From Guyanagaster necrorhizus (lineage: Eukaryota > Basidiomycota > Agaricomycetes > Agaricales > Physalacriaceae): 64,000 nucleotides of DNA. Shown here in pieces: positions 11,310-24,924 of this stretch; positions within the stretch are counted from its first letter, which is position 1, and the number at the start of each line of letters is the position of its first letter. The position numbers and the translations under genes were made by a program. The notes beneath the pieces were generated by a model that worked only from the letters and a program-made list of their open reading frames with translations, was not told the DNA's origin and made no database searches. The stretch covers positions 989,926 to 1,053,925 of the forward strand of contig NW_025064897.1 in assembly GCF_019112545.1 (NCBI RefSeq). The letters run 5' to 3'.

Positions 11310-14300
11310 GTTCCCTCTGTGTGAGTTCAGGGTTGCATCAACTGTATTCACACACCAGAGGTCATCACTCTCAATGCAACATTCCTTTCCAATCACTCCT
11401 TTCACATTTCCCTCTCAGCAGAATTGCTGACTACTATGGAACCCAATGGTTCTCCAACTTGTATTATCCTATGTTTTTTTGCCCTTATTGATTCTGGCTC
11501 TAGCCACTGCTTTGTTGACACTAAGTATGTAGCTGCCAATGAAATCCCCATTAAAACCATCCCTAGTGTGCAACTTCAATTATTTGATGGCTCTATTGGG
11601 AGCCATATATCTCAAATTGCAATCATCCTCATCTGTTTCCTGTCCAGAGACACCTTCCCCATCAACTTCTATGTCACTCCTCTGGATTTGTCTTGCAATC
11701 TTATCCTAGGATACAACTGGCTCTCCCACTACAATCCACTGATTGACTGGGCTGAGAACAGTATCATTTTCTGCTCAAGCTACCAGGATCCCACTCCAAC
11801 CAATTCCATGGCCTCCACCACATCCCAGGGACTTCCATGCCCACAGGACAACAGTCCACCCCTCTCTGAGCCTTTCAGCTCAAATCTAAGACTTCTGTGC
11901 CCACCAGACTCCACCAGTCCAACTCCCAGGGCTTCACCCCATTCTAAATCGACTCTGGGTAACTGGCGGACTCCATTCCCATACAAACCCATCTACTCCT
12001 ATCCTCCCTCAGAGTCTTTTACTATGAAAGCACATTCAAAGATCTCCATCATATCTGCTGCTGCATTTGTCCGAGCCAGTGCAGAAGAAGGTGCTCAGCA
12101 GTTCACACTGCAGCCTTCCTTGCCTAATATTGGAGCCAAAGCTGCATCCACAGAATCAGCAGATCTTTCACTAGTGCCAGTAGAGTACCACAATTTTGCA
12201 GACATCTTCAGCGATATCCTCTCCAAAAAACTACCTGAACATAGGCCATACAACCTCAAAATCAATCTTGAGGAAGAAACCTCTCCACTGCTTGGACCCA
12301 TTTATTCTCTCTCAGAATCTGAACTCAAGGCCCTATGAGAGTTTATTGATGATAATCTGCACAATGGGTTCATTACTCCATCCTGCTCTCCACATGGAGC
12401 TCTAGTTCTATTTGTCAAGAAAAAGACCAGTGAACTCCGACTTTGCATCGACTACCATGGCCTAAACAAAATCTCCAAGAAGGATCACTACTCTCTTCCC
12501 CTCATTTCTGATCTCCTTGACTCCGCCTACTCTGTGCGTATCTACACCAAGCTCGACCTTCAGCATGCCTACCATCTTGTTCACATAGCTAAGGGAGATG
12601 AATGGAAAACAGTCTTCCGGACCTGTTATGGTTCCTTTGAATAGCATGTCATGCCTTTTGGCCTCACAAATGCTCCAGTGGCATTCCAACAATTTGTGAA
12701 TGATATATTCTCTGACATGCTTGACATATCAGTAGTAGTCTACCTCAACGACATCCTCATATATTCTGACAATCTGGAAGATCACCAGAAACATGTTCAT
12801 GAGGTCCTATACAAGCTTAGAGCTAATGGACTCTATTGCAAAGGTTCCAAATGTGAATTCAACCAAGATTCTGTAGAATATCTAGGCTACATCCTATCAC
12901 CTGAAGGACTTCACATGTCTGAAGAAAAAGTCAAGGCCATTGTCAACTGGCCAGTGCCATGAAAAGTCAAGGACATCTAATCTTTTCTTGGCTTTGCCAA
13001 CTTCTACTGTCGCTTCATACATGAATATAGCGATATTGTCCTCCCCCTTACATGACTCACCTGCAAGGAAACTCCATGGAAATTTGATGGCAAATGCTTA
13101 GCCGCCTTCAATGAGTTGAAACAGGCCTTTACACATACCCCCATTCTTATCCACTGGGTCCCCGATCAAAAGATAGTGGTGGAAACTGATGCCTCCGACT
13201 ATGCAATTGCAGCTATCCTCTCCATCTATCTTGAAGATGGTGAAATTCACCCAATTGCTTTCTGCTCCTGGAGCCTCCACAATGCTGAACTCAACTATGA
13301 CACCCATGACAAAGAGCTTTTAGCCATTTTTGAAGCCTTTAAACATTGGCGGCACTACCTTGGAGGCTCCATGGACTCCATTGATATTATAACAGACCAC
13401 AAGAACCTTGAATACTTTACCACCACTAAGATTCTAACCCACTGACAGGTCTGCTGATCTGAATACCTATCCCAGTTCAACCTAGTAATCTGGTTCTGCC
13501 CTGAAAAACTTGGTGGGAAACCGGATGCACTCACTAGACAATGGGATGTCTACCCTAAAGAGAGGGATAGCCAATATGCCCAAATCAACCTCTACAATTT
13601 CCAACCTGTGTTCACCCAAGAACAACTCTCTACATCACTCTGAGCAATCTATCTTGAAGGCTCCACCCTATGGGCTAGTGCCATCATGGATATCGACAAA
13701 CTCCACACTGATATCAGACAAGCACAATCCTCTGATGCTATATCCTCTGATGGCCTCCACCAGGCCAAGGCCACTTCTGAATCCTCTCCCTCTCAATGGT
13801 CTATTGACAAATCCAATATCCTTCACTTCGAAGACCACATCTACATCCCAGACTCTGATGATCTCCATCTCTATATACTACAGAACAATTATGATCACAT
13901 CTTGACAGGTCACTTTGGTCAAAACCAGACATTAGAACTAGTCCAGCAGAACTACACCTGGCCAAAGATGTGTGAATATGTCCAATACTATGTTAAGTCC
14001 TGCACAGTTTGTGGGCGCAACAAGACACCCAGACACCACCCCTATGAGTTACTGAAACCTCTGCCAGTTCCTGAACGGCCATGGGATTCCATTTCCATGG
14101 ACTTCATTGAACAACTACCGGACTCCAACAGATTCACTGCCATCTTAGTAGTCATAGACCAAGCTAGCAAGCAAGCCATCTTCATTCTCACTCATGACAT
14201 CATCAACTCTGTGGAGCTCACCCAACTTTTCCTTATCTATGTATTCTCCAAATATGGGGTATCCAGTCACATCACATCTGACTGCGGCTCTGAATTCATC

Positions 14301-15137
14301 TCCTAATTTACTCATGCTTTAGCTATGGCCCTTAACATGAAACTCCATCTTATCTCTAGTTATCATCTGGAGGCCGATGGCCAAACTGAATGAGCAAACC
14401 AAACTCTGGAACAATACATCCACATCTACTGCTTCTATCAGCAGGATAACTGGGACACTCTCTTACCCATTGCTGAATTCGCCTACAATAATGCCTCTAA
14501 TGCATCTACTGGAATTTCCCCATTCTTCACTAACAAGGGTTACCATCCCAACATCACCATTCACCCTAAAAGGGATATTGCCTCTGTCCAGGCCTGAGAT
14601 TTCATGGTTAATCTTGATGAACTCCATCAATTACTGAAGGATGAAATTTCTGAAGCCCAGTCTTGCTACAAGACTCAAGCAGACAAGCACCAGATTCTGG
14701 CACCTCCATTCACAGTAGGGGACAAGGTCTACCTCAGCTTCAAACATATCAAAACCACCTGCCTGATCAGAAAATTCTCAGAGAAATACCTTGGTTCTTT
14801 TGAAATCATAGCCCAACCTGGTACTCACTCCTTTACCCTGAGGCTTCCACTGGACCTCCAGTCCATTCACCCCATCTTTCATGTGTCACAATTGGAACCC
14901 ATAGAAGAAAACACCATTCCTAACTGAATCCAACCACCACCACCACCTCCAGTCGAAGTTGATGGAGAAGAACATTTTGAAATAGCCTAAATCCTCGACT
15001 CTAAACTGGACTGCCAGTTCCACTGCTCACTGCTGTACAAAATCCAGTGGCTAGGATATGAAGATACCAACAAAGAATTTGCTTGGTTACTGGCCTCCAA
15101 GTTCTTTGCCGATGAATTTATTGAAGAATTCCACCAC
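11310..15137 (+). pseudogene. Element C pol: protease, RT, RNase H, integrase, chromodomain
   Basis: One reading frame runs the whole length with stops but no frameshift. The order is: protease ALIDSGSSHCFVD near 11490-11520 with LILGYNWL; RT with [33 protein letters not shown] and a YLND (12738-12749) where YLDD is expected; RNase H with VETDASDYAI near 13180-13210; integrase with the C-x2-C knuckle CTVCGRNK and SMDFIEQLPDS (about 13900-14600); and a C-terminal chromodomain near 14985-15130 (YKIQWLGYEDTNKEFAWL). The chromodomain identifies a chromovirus and normally directs integration to marked chromatin. The Asp-to-Asn change in the RT site fits a single G-to-A transition. Confidence 0.92.
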
Positions 15138-15531
15138 TGATATCCAGACAAACCAGAACCCTTGTCCAAAGTTATTCAAACATCCCATTCCTAATACAGT
15201 GCTACTCTGGACACCACCAATGCCCCATCTTACTATTTCAATTCTAACCACTAATTACCACCGTTCAATCACCCTTCTTACACTTTCAAAGTCAAAAATT
15301 TTTTTGCATTTACATTTTTATCCACCACCAACATCCGACACTCTTTTCTATATATATTTTTTACAAAATATTTTACAAAGAAGTGGAACCTGATGGGTCT
15401 GCACTGGAATCTGAACTCTCCCTCCACTCCTTCAACTCCTCTATATCCTCGTCCAGCCCCTTCAACATCGCCTCCCAAAGATCCTCTACCTTCTGATCTC
15501 TCTCATCTTTGAAAATCAGTCAGGCCTTCTT
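15138..15531 (+). other. Element C spacer between pol and the antisense gene
   Basis: There is no coding signal on either strand. The stretch is pyrimidine-rich with a T-run near 15295-15305. It would hold the 3' ends of both the sense Pol message and the antisense gene transcript. Confidence 0.5.
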
Positions 15532-16588
15532 TCAGGCCTCCACCTCAGACTCCAAAAACAGCTCTGAAGGAGATGACATATCATTGGAACTGTAGTCATC
15601 TTGAAGACCTGCCACAGTATCGTGAACATCCACCACCTTGTCTGCCAACTCATCCACATGACACATCAACTTGTGTATCAATTGTGAAAGTTGGTGGAGA
15701 TCAGTGAAGACCTCTACACTGCTGATCACCTTGCTCATGGTGACCTCCTTGTTAAACAAACAGGCAGTTTTCTTGATCTTGCAGCGAGAGCAAGTCCATC
15801 CTTGACTGGTGCCTTTGGTTACCAGATGTGCATAACACCAGGCACCATCTTGACGACAGCACACACAACTCCCTAAAAACAAAAAAAGCTAAGTTGAGCC
15901 ATGAAAGAAAACCAAGACACTTACTTTCACTATCCAACAATTCCTTGCCCCCTGCTGGTCCCACCACTTCCAACTTTGCCTGCTTTTTGGGGCTAACAAC
16001 CACCTCTGTCCTACTGCCATCCACTATGCTCCTCGACCTGAACTTGCATTTACAGCCTTTCTCCACTGGACTCACTGCTCTTCTCTTCCCCTCCTGCACC
16101 CTCTTCCTCCTCTCCAGAGTCCTCTTGGATTCCTCAGACTCATCATCTCCCTCAGTCCCCTTGTCCTGTTCATCATCAGATTCTGGAGGCGTAGGATGAG
16201 TCACCTTCTTGAAGTGAAGATCAGGGCTAGGACCAAACCGTTCTGCTAACACTCAATGCAGCCAAAAATCAATGGCCTCCATGGAGGTCATTTGCAACCC
16301 ATCCTCCATAACTATCCCCTCTGACTCTACCTCCTCTGTCTCCTTAGCCTGCCTCTCCATGGCCTGCTGAACCTCCTCCCTCTTCCTCTCCAACTCCTCC
16401 TTCTGCTCCTTTTTCTGCACCTCCCAGGCTACATGGTCTGCCTGGACCCTTTCCTCCTGCTCCTGCTTCTCTTGCCATTCCAAATGGCTCTCCATGGCCT
16501 CTGCATATTCTTCCTCTGTGGTTCGCCATTCCAGACGAAACAATTTCTTGGCCTCTTCAGAGCCATCAGAGGTGGATCCCCTCACCAA
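15532..16588 (-). pseudogene. Antisense accessory gene in element C, spliced, Cys-rich C-terminus
   Basis: Read on the minus strand, exon 1 (16588-15925) encodes a Glu/Gln/Lys-rich helical region (EYAEAMESHLEWQEKQEQEE...), one in-frame TGA at 16253-16255, then an acidic and basic linker. A 52-nt intron (15873-15924) has GTAAGT and TAG ends only in this orientation. Exon 2 (15872-15532) adds a cysteine cluster (SCVCCRQDGAWC ... CSRCKIKKTAC) and an Asp/Val-rich helix. The cluster loosely resembles the C-x2-C...C...C fungal Zn2Cys6 fold and similar cysteine modules in Agaricomycete TE-linked proteins, but I cannot assign a family. The intron means it must be expressed from its own antisense promoter. 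Function unknown. Confidence 0.72.
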
Positions 16589-16740
16589 AGGCTTGGGAGT
16601 GTGTGAGCAACAACATAGGCGAAGATGGTGGTTTCAGATCAAGCTGAAAAAACTCCCACAGCCACCAACAATCTTCTATGTGGCCTCACCAGCCATTGGG
16701 ATCTGTGCTCTTGAGGGCAAGAATGCTAAGAGGGGGATAC

Positions 16741-17227
16741 TGTTATGCGCATGCCACCAGCCTCCATGTCACCTCAACCAACCATGAATCCAATCACACT
16801 ACCCACCAGACTCCAACTGCTTTCCATTACCTACTAATTTCATTTCACCAGTATCATTTTACATCCATATTTCACATTGTAATATCTAGACCCCAAACTC
16901 GGTAATGAATACCAACACCAGAACCCAACCTGACTCAGAATTAGCTACCATTAGTATATAAAGCCATGTACATCATCGTAGCTACTCAGTTCGAATATCA
17001 ACTTGGATAAGCCATCTACACTTCATACTCACCCCTCCCTATCTCACCCGTCAGATTCTGCTCCAAAGGATACTCCTGCTCACTTCTCTGACAGAACTCT
17101 GGTCTGTCCATCCAGATTCTTGGGCTCCAACTCAAGGGTGACATTGCCAATAGCTTCGTCAATGCCCATGCACTCCACTGGACTTTGCGTGTGCACTCAA
17201 GCCCACTCGATTGGCACATTCCTAACA
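16741..17227 (+). repeat. Element C 3' LTR
   Basis: 487 bp, TGTTATGCGCATGCC...ATTCCTAACA. A purine tract (AAGAGGGGGA, 16728-16737) just upstream is the likely polypurine primer. It keeps CpG sites that are TpG or CpA in the 5' copy, and the reverse at other sites. Confidence 0.95.
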
Positions 17228-17237
17228 AGAAAACCAA

Positions 17238-20200
17238 ATGCCATCCATTAATACATTAGACCCTAACTTTGACTATGAGTTCTTTAAACTTCTCACCTCT
17301 ATCATTAGAACACTGTTAGGCTTATTGATGATCATCCAGCTGTGCTGGAGATGCCAATCAGTTATTGCCTGGGCTATCAGACACTATCAGGAGTTTCAAA
17401 ACATCTACCACATTCTATGCAACATAACCTCTGACATCTCTCTCTATGACATCTCTGAATCCTGATGAATGTCCCACCAGTCTCCTATACCTAAAGCTGG
17501 ATCTAGTGGCTTGCATCAAGAGGATGTTCAGGAAGAAAGACATGATTATCCTCTCTGATGACTCAGAAACTGCAACACTCACCTCACAGGATTCTAGAAT
17601 CTGTGGATCCTGCTCTCTGTTCTTAACCATGAGGACAAGGATCTCTCTATGGACTTCTTTGAGCAGTCTCTGTCTTCTGACTATTCCACTGCCTTGAGAA
17701 CCTATAGGATTGGCAATCATGCCTGAGACTCTCTTGATGCTACTAGGCTGGCTCAGAGATTCCAGCATAGCCTCTCAGACCCTTCACCCCTCTACATTAC
17801 CCCAGCATGAAGCCCTGCAATATCTCAGCACTCTGTTGGCACCAGCAGCAGGATGGAGAGGTCTTACAATCAGCAAATTGATGATGAGCAGAGAAACAGA
17901 GAAGTCAGGAATGAAGTCATTTACTGACTCTTCTCTGCATAAGATCTCAATGTTCTGTTTAACTATAGCTCAGCAGTATTACAAGAAGAGCAGCAGGATA
18001 GATCATCTCATCTCTCAGATCTTGCTGACCACATTCAGGCTGAGGCCTAGCAGGCAGCTGAGGCAGCAGAATATGACTGACAAAGACAAAGTGAACAGAG
18101 GGAAGTCAAAGCAGCCTACTTCAGAAGCAGGTCCCCAGATTAGTACAGGCTCTGCTCTAAGCTCTCACTCTCCACTCCTGTATTTTAAGAGCCCAGCACC
18201 AGCAATAATGACAACCCATGAACAGGGCCCTACAGCTCTGTCACTCTAAGTGAGGTCAACCAAAAGGAAAACAGAGATGGGGTCTCCTATTCTCTCTGAC
18301 ACATCAGCTCTAAAACTCTCAAATATCTCTCTCTCTAATATACCCCTAGCTCAGACATCACATTCAAGGATGATGAGTCCATCCTCAGGCACTACAGATT
18401 ATGAGTATCTGAAAATATCCATGTCTCCACCCATGCCCTCTGAGGCTTTCTTAGAAGCAGGATTGCTCACTAGTTTCTCAATAAGCAATTTCATGGAAAC
18501 TTCTATCTCTATAGCAAGAGAATAAAGAGCATGCAAGCAGCAGGAGGAAATTAGTATGATACCAAAATTGGGAGCTGTCCTGCTGCCAACTATACTATTA
18601 TTATTGCCCCCACTCCTTCAGGCCCCACTGCTGACCCTAGCACACAGCCAGAGCAGCAGGTTGCCAGCAACAATATGACTATCCAAGGCCAGAGAGAGTA
18701 TCTTCAACCAGCCTGTTGTCTCTCTTGTTGGAGATGAGAAGGATGAGAAACCACCAACTAATGGAGGTGAGGACAGTGGGAGTAGTGGACTGCCTCACAG
18801 AGATGGGGATATTACTTATTTTTACTCAGAAGATACAGACAAGAAAGTGCTGGAAGAAGAAATATGAAGAAACAGGGAGAAAGAGTTTGAGAAGTTATAT
18901 TAAGAAGGAGTAACATTCTTATAGTGCAATAATAAATGGTTATCATCTCCCATGAGGAAATTATATATTGCTGAACCATCTGAAAGACAGAAGATACTTA
19001 GGTATGCAGCTACAGACTATGTAGCACAAACATACAACTACCAGCACCCAGAAGACTAGCTTGGCAAACTGCCAGCCTACCAATCACCAACCAAGATTCA
19101 GCCTATACTTTGGTCCCTATCTGTCATGCCAAAATGAGCCATGTACATGGCACCTTTGATCTGCAGCTGATATTCATATTCAGCTCTATCAACATTAACC
19201 TTGGCATTTCAGCTATCACAAACCCACAGTTAGTCCAACCTTCAGCCTGCCAGCTATTGTAACCCATAGACAAGAGCTGGCAGCTGACTACTGGCAGCTC
19301 AACTCCTATCAGATGAGACTTTCAGGAGTGGAGCCAGAAAAGATCTGGTCTAAGATGATTCAGAGGTAGTCTGATTGAAATTCACCATATGTGATAGAGT
19401 GATCATGTGGAAGGAAGCTGTTCCCCAAGGAAGCCTCATAGCCAACAACAATTCCCTTCACTCCTTTCTCAGATTGCCAACCAACTGGTGATGCCCACTC
19501 TTCAAAGAGTGGCCCAATCTGATGGGCCTCCTCTCTGAGAATGCTGCTGTTCTCCAATGCAAGCCAGACTTACTATAAAAGCTCTGCCTCTTTAAAGAGG
19601 CATTCAATGATATTGACAGATTCCTCATCTACTGTAAACAGTATTTCAAGGTATACATCAGCTATCTTAGAACTAACATAAACAGAGTGGTCTTTGCTGC
19701 CTCCTACCTTAAGGATAAGGTGAAGACATGGTTTAATCTCTCTTAACTTCTGCTCCACCATACAAGGATACTATCAATATCTCTTGTGGCTGGTGTTCAA
19801 GTAAATGCTTCATGATAAGTTCATTGATCCAGCTGTGCAAGAAGTGCACAAACAGAAGATCGAGGAGTGGAAGATAGGAGATAGAGTGGTAACTGATTAT
19901 TTTGATGAGTTGAAATGACTCACCAAGCTCACTGGTATATAGGATGATGTGGCAGATGATGGAAGAATGATTGAGACTCTCAAGAGAGAAACTCCATCCT
20001 TTTACATCATGATGATTACTGCCATTAGAATCAAGCAATTGATCCCAAAGGATTATGATGAATAGAAGGAGTGAATCATCAAAATGTATAAGGAATGACA
20101 GTGGCAGAAGATGGAGCAGGCTACTCTGCAAGACTATCAGAAACTGAATCAATCAAATTCTGGAAAATCCACCAATACAACTAACACTGCTAAACTGGGA

Positions 20201-20470
20201 TCCTTGATGGCTGGCCCATCATACTCAGCCCAGAAGATGGGCACTGGCACCACCTACACAGAAACAGAGAAACCAATGGATATAGACCAACTAAAGAAGA
20301 AAGGAAAATACTTCAACTGTGAGCAGAAGGGCCACATGTCAAAGGATTGCCTTAAGGAAAAGCAAACTCAGGAAGATATTCAGACACAGATCACTGACCT
20401 CCAGAAGGAAGAAGAGAAACTAGAAACTGACATGAAGGTGGAGAAGACAAAAGACAGGGCTGACCAGTGA
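17238..20470 (+). pseudogene. Element B gag
   Basis: It starts MPSINTLDPN with the hydrophobic N-terminal segment FFKLLTSIIRTLLGLL, then a long Ser/Asp/Glu/Gln-rich region (about 17470-19560). A capsid domain spans about 19600-20100 (DIDRFLIYCKQYFKVY, DKVKTWF). The knuckle is FNCEQKGHMSKDC (20310-20350), whose first Cys is now Tyr. The total is about 1080 codons, far longer than a usual gypsy Gag. At the end, CAGTGAGTGATTC overlaps the Gag stop with the start of the Pol frame. Numerous stops and frame changes make it inactive. Confidence 0.78.
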
Positions 20471-23400
20471 GTGATTCCACTGGATCAGCCAAAGGACTTC
20501 ATGGTGTGCAAACAATACTTACTTCTCAGACTGATAGTGCCTCTGTAGCTACTCCTATGACTAAATTATGCATGCATTCAGCTATACTCCAATTTATCTC
20601 TATTATGCACACCAATGAATCGCAATCAAAAAAGACTCAAGTGCCTGCAGGCCAAACAGAGAGAGAGGCCTCCAAAGTGTGGCTCAAACCATTTAATACT
20701 AAATAGACATGGAGAGCCATATGAGAAGCATCAATAGAGGAAGCAGCAAAAGTGGCACTCAAGAACTGGATATACAAAATCCAAGCCAAGGAGATCATCA
20801 ATGATATGATTGACAGAATAAGAAAGGTGGAAAGGTGCTGAGCCCTTGAATGGCTCAATGAGTTATGAGGTCCTTAGAGATATGTTTGATAAACCAAAAT
20901 CCAGAGGTGTGATTTAATCATAAAAGCACAAATTGAAACTCTGATAAGCTGGACCACTCATACAGTAACTATACTGGTCAACAGTGGATGCACCAGTAGC
21001 TCAATTATGTTATGATTTTTCCTTGTTTCTTTTTTTTTTTCTCAGAAATGACCTCTATCTTTGCTTAGTCAGAGCACTTAGGCCAGCACTTAGGACCATG
21101 GGAAGGCTTAGTCAGCAACCCAGTCAGTCATGGTCTTATCACACTGCTGTGTGCTGTGAAGAGAGAGACAATGCTCCTTTTGTTTTTGAACTGCAGCACA
21201 GCAGTAACAGCACAACAGCAAGACAACAGCTTTTGTGGAGAGCTTGATAACCACAGTGGTAACAGCTCTACAACAGACAATATCTTTTGTGAACATTTAT
21301 TAATAGCCAGATAACAGAACAGTATTTAAGTAGCATAGCTCTTGCTGTAATACCTCAGCTTTGAGCTAAAGTTTATTCTTCACCATCCTATCTTGAGTGA
21401 CTTGCAACCACCTTGACCACACATCTCTATTGACACATCAGTGAACTCAGTCAGTCTAACCCAAAGTGTGAGGTTCTGAACTGTTTATCACATGTTGATA
21501 GTCACATGGAGTTTGGGCTTAACAAATTAACTGTGCTTTCATCAACAAGCACTGGCTCACCACAAAGGCTATAGCCACCCCCATCTCAGTCTATAATGCA
21601 GATGGCACTAAGAATCAGGCTGATTCAATCACCAAATTCATCAAATTATGATTGACTATCAGCAATCACTTAGAATGAATCAATCTGGCAGTCACTGATC
21701 TCAGAACTAAAGAAGTCTTCCTTAGATATAACTGATTAATTCATCATAATCCACTAATCAATTGAAAAACCAGAAAAGTAATGTTTGCTCAGTGCAAATG
21801 CTGGAAGATTCTGTTTGAACTTCCTGACAAAGATCCTAATGATCAGTGGGATGAGAAGATGGAAGATGGTGAAACCATCCTCACCATCAATATACAATAA
21901 GCCCTGCACATACAAGCTATACATCATGCTAATGACCTGGCAGCTAAAGCAGCTACAGAAAAAGAGGAGAAAATCTTTCAGAAGATGGTGTCAGAGTGGG
22001 TACAAGACTACTGGGACCTTTTTGAAAAAGAAAGTTTTGACAAGCTCCCAAAACCCAAACCATAAGATCATGCTATTGAGCTGATCTCAAATGCAAATGC
22101 CAACCTCAATTGCAAAACATATCCCTTTAAGAGCAATGAACAGCAGGAACTTGACAAGTTCCTAGATAAGAATCTGTCTTCTAGCTACATACAACCTTCT
22201 AAATCACTAATGGCATCACTAATCTTTTTTATCAAAAAGAAGGATGGCAAGCTTCAACCAGTCCAAGACTATCAGAAGCTAAATGAAATGATGATCAAAA
22301 ATTGTTATCTGCTTCTATTAATCTCAGAGTTGATGGACAAATTATAGGGTGCTAAGTACTACACCAAACTAGATATATGGTGGGGGTACAACAATATACA
22401 CATCAAGGAGGGTGATGAATGGAAGGCTGCCTTCAGGACCAATCAGAGACTGTTTGAGTCTACCATTATGTTCTTTGGTCTTACCAATTCATCTGCCACT
22501 TTCTAATGAATGATGAATGATATATTCAAGGATCTCATTGCCACAGGAAAAGTGACCATCTACTTAGATAACATTCTAATCATGTCAAAAATAAAGAAGG
22601 AGCATCAAGGACTTGTATGACAAGTACTCATTCTAATGAGAAAACACAAGCTTTTCCTAAAGGCCAAAAAGTGTGAGTTTGAGGTCCTGGAAACTGAATA
22701 CCTGAGAGTAATAATCAGTGAAGGAAGTATTTGAATAAACCCTGTTAAGGTCACTGGTGTAACTGAATGGCCAGAGCCAACCAAGAAAAAGAAACTCTAA
22801 TCTTCTTTAGGCTTCACTAATTTCTATTGATGCTTCATCTGAGACTATAGTAAAATAGTCTGACTGATAACACAGCTGATCAGAAACACTCCTTGGATGT
22901 AGGGAGCATCACAACAGTTGGTGTTTGATAATCTAAAACATTGACTAGCAGAAAATGTTGTACTAGCTATCCCAGATTAGAATGGCAAATTCCATGTGAA
23001 GGCAGATTCTAGCAAAGGAGCTATTAGAGCAGTGCTCTTGCAGGAGCAAGATGGGAAGTAAAAGCCTGTGGCATTCCTCTCTAAGGCTTTGACAATCACT
23101 GAATGCAATTATGAGATCTATGACAAAGAGTTATTGATGATAATGCTTGCTCTTGAAGAGTGGTGATACTACCTCATCAGAGCAGCCCAAATGTCTGAGA
23201 TCTGGACAGACCACCAGAATCTCTGCTATTTCCAACAGCCTCAGAAGCTCAACTGCCAACAAGCATATTGGATCACCAAGCTAAGCTAGTACTCATACAT
23301 GCTATATCATAAAGCAGAAACTGCAAACAAGAAGGCAGATCTCCTTAGCAGAAGGTCTGATTATGATCAAAAGGGATATGATAATGAAGAAGTAACATTA

Positions 23401-24891
23401 TTATAGCTAGAGCATTTTCACATCATGATAATGCTGACAGAGAAAGAGATCTATGAATGGATTAAAAGTGTGATCAGGAATACCAGCAAATGAGACCAAT
23501 GCATGGCCCCATCTCTGAACCATGAATGAGAAATGACAAAGGAAGAAGTGATGATCTGATATGACAGGCAAATCTATATACTCCAAGATTAAATGCTCTG
23601 TGGCAAGATTATTACCATGTGCCATGATCATGCAACCAGAGGACATCAAAGAATCACCAAAACTAAAGAATTGGTACTGCATAAATACTGATGGCCAAAA
23701 TTGAGACAGGATATTGAACAATATATCAAAAGTTGTGAAATCTGTTAATGAGAGAAATCCACCATACAAACCAGAGCTGCCTCATTCCACCCCAATGAAA
23801 TCCCTCAAATTCTCTGATCATACATTTCAGTCGATATGATAACTGGACTCTCTGACTGTAATAGTTATGATATCATTATCATCATTGTTAATCAGTTCTC
23901 AAAGGCAATCATTCTGATCACCTGTTCCATGGAACCCACCTCAGAAGGGTGGGCAAAGATACTTTGGGATGAGGTCTATGCAAAATATAGCATACCCCAA
24001 ACAGTCATCTCAGACTGGAGCCCATAATTTGTCTTCAAATTTTTAGATAACCTTTACCAACTCCTCAACATCAAGTGCAATGCCTCTATGGCATATCACC
24101 TGCAAACAAACATACAGACAGAATGAGTGAATCAGGAGATTGAAAAGTATTTATGACTTTTCATCAACTACTGCTAAGATGATTGGGTTGAATGGCTGGC
24201 ACTTGCAGTCTTCTAACACAACAACTGCATACACTCTGCTATGGGAAAAACCCCATTCTTCATCAACTACAGACAACATTCAAATGTCATCTAAGTAACC
24301 TGATTCCACATCACAACACCCACATCCACTGATTTCACTATCACAATGGTGAATATTCATAATAAAATCTGTGTAGCCCTCAAGAAGGCTGCTAAAACCA
24401 TGAAGAAACAATATGATGCCCATTGACATCCTGCCCACACCTATAATGTCAGCAACAAGATATGGCTAGATGCTATGAATCTCTATCTCCTGTGATCCAA
24501 ATGAAAACTGTTGGACAAATGCACAGGCCTCTTTTCTATTCAAAAGAAGGTCAGAGCTTCTGCATACTGCCTACAACTGCTGACACACTGAAAAATCCAT
24601 GATGTTTTTAATGAAACATTATTAACACCATACATTGCACTGGCTTTCCCAAACCAGGAACAACTGTCACCTCTGCCTCCTAACCTGATCAACAACAAAG
24701 AACACTATGAAGTTGATTAAGTATTAAATCATAAACTCCAAAAAGTCAAGGCAAAGAGTGGTGGCATGATTACTATAGTCAACTACTTAGTTAGTTGGAA
24801 GAGTTATGGCTCTGAATCTAATTAATGGGTAAACAAGAAACAGATGAATGTGGACAATGCTATACATGATTATGAATTATCTCTAAATTGA
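20467..24891 (+). pseudogene. Element B pol
   Basis: Pol lies in the -1 frame relative to the last Gag ORF (20111-20470). The protease block TVTILVNSGCTSSSI is cut at 21007 by a solo LTR and resumes at 21525. The next block VFLRYN / LIHHNPLIN matches the gypsy protease end. RT spans about 22170-22720 with KKDGKLQPVQDYQKLN and YLDNILIM, the second catalytic Asp being Asn. RNase H has VKADSSKGAI (about 22990). The integrase covers about 23570-24200 (SYISVDMITGLSDCN). A chromodomain is at about 24697-24888 (NYLVSWKSYGSESN). The protease Asp-Ser-Gly is Asn-Ser-Gly here. It is inactive. Confidence 0.85.
21008..21524 (+). repeat. Solo LTR inside B protease
   Basis: 517 bp from TGTTATGATTTTTCC to GGGCTTAACA, with a perfect AATTA duplication (21003-21007 and 21525-21529). 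It is related to the E-type LTRs, with the shared AGCTTTGAGCTAAAG R start and CAGTAACAGC tract. Removing it rejoins the B protease frame. Confidence 0.92.
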
Positions 24892-24924
24892 GCCATTGGG
24901 ATGATGGTCTTAAGGAGGGGGTAA

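Larger units (their letters stand above)
9337..17227 (+). mobile_element. Gypsy element C (chromovirus), youngest complete element
   Basis: LTRs at 9337-9828 and 16741-17227 are flanked by a perfect AGAAA duplication (9332-9336 and 17228-17232). C is inserted in B just upstream of B's gag ATG. The LTR copies differ at roughly 7% of sites by eye, nearly all transitions. The interior codes for Gag (9868-11298), a single-frame Pol (about 11310-15137) and an antisense accessory gene (15532-16588). CpG is far more frequent than in A, B, E or the copia element, so C is the most recent full insertion. It is a different family from A/B/E. Confidence 0.95.

Noticed and set aside
15691..16199. Plus-strand ORFs opposite the antisense gene in C
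   Set aside because: They are Ser/Leu/Thr-rich shadows of the Glu/Lys-rich minus-strand coding sequence, and the intron signals are on the minus strand.
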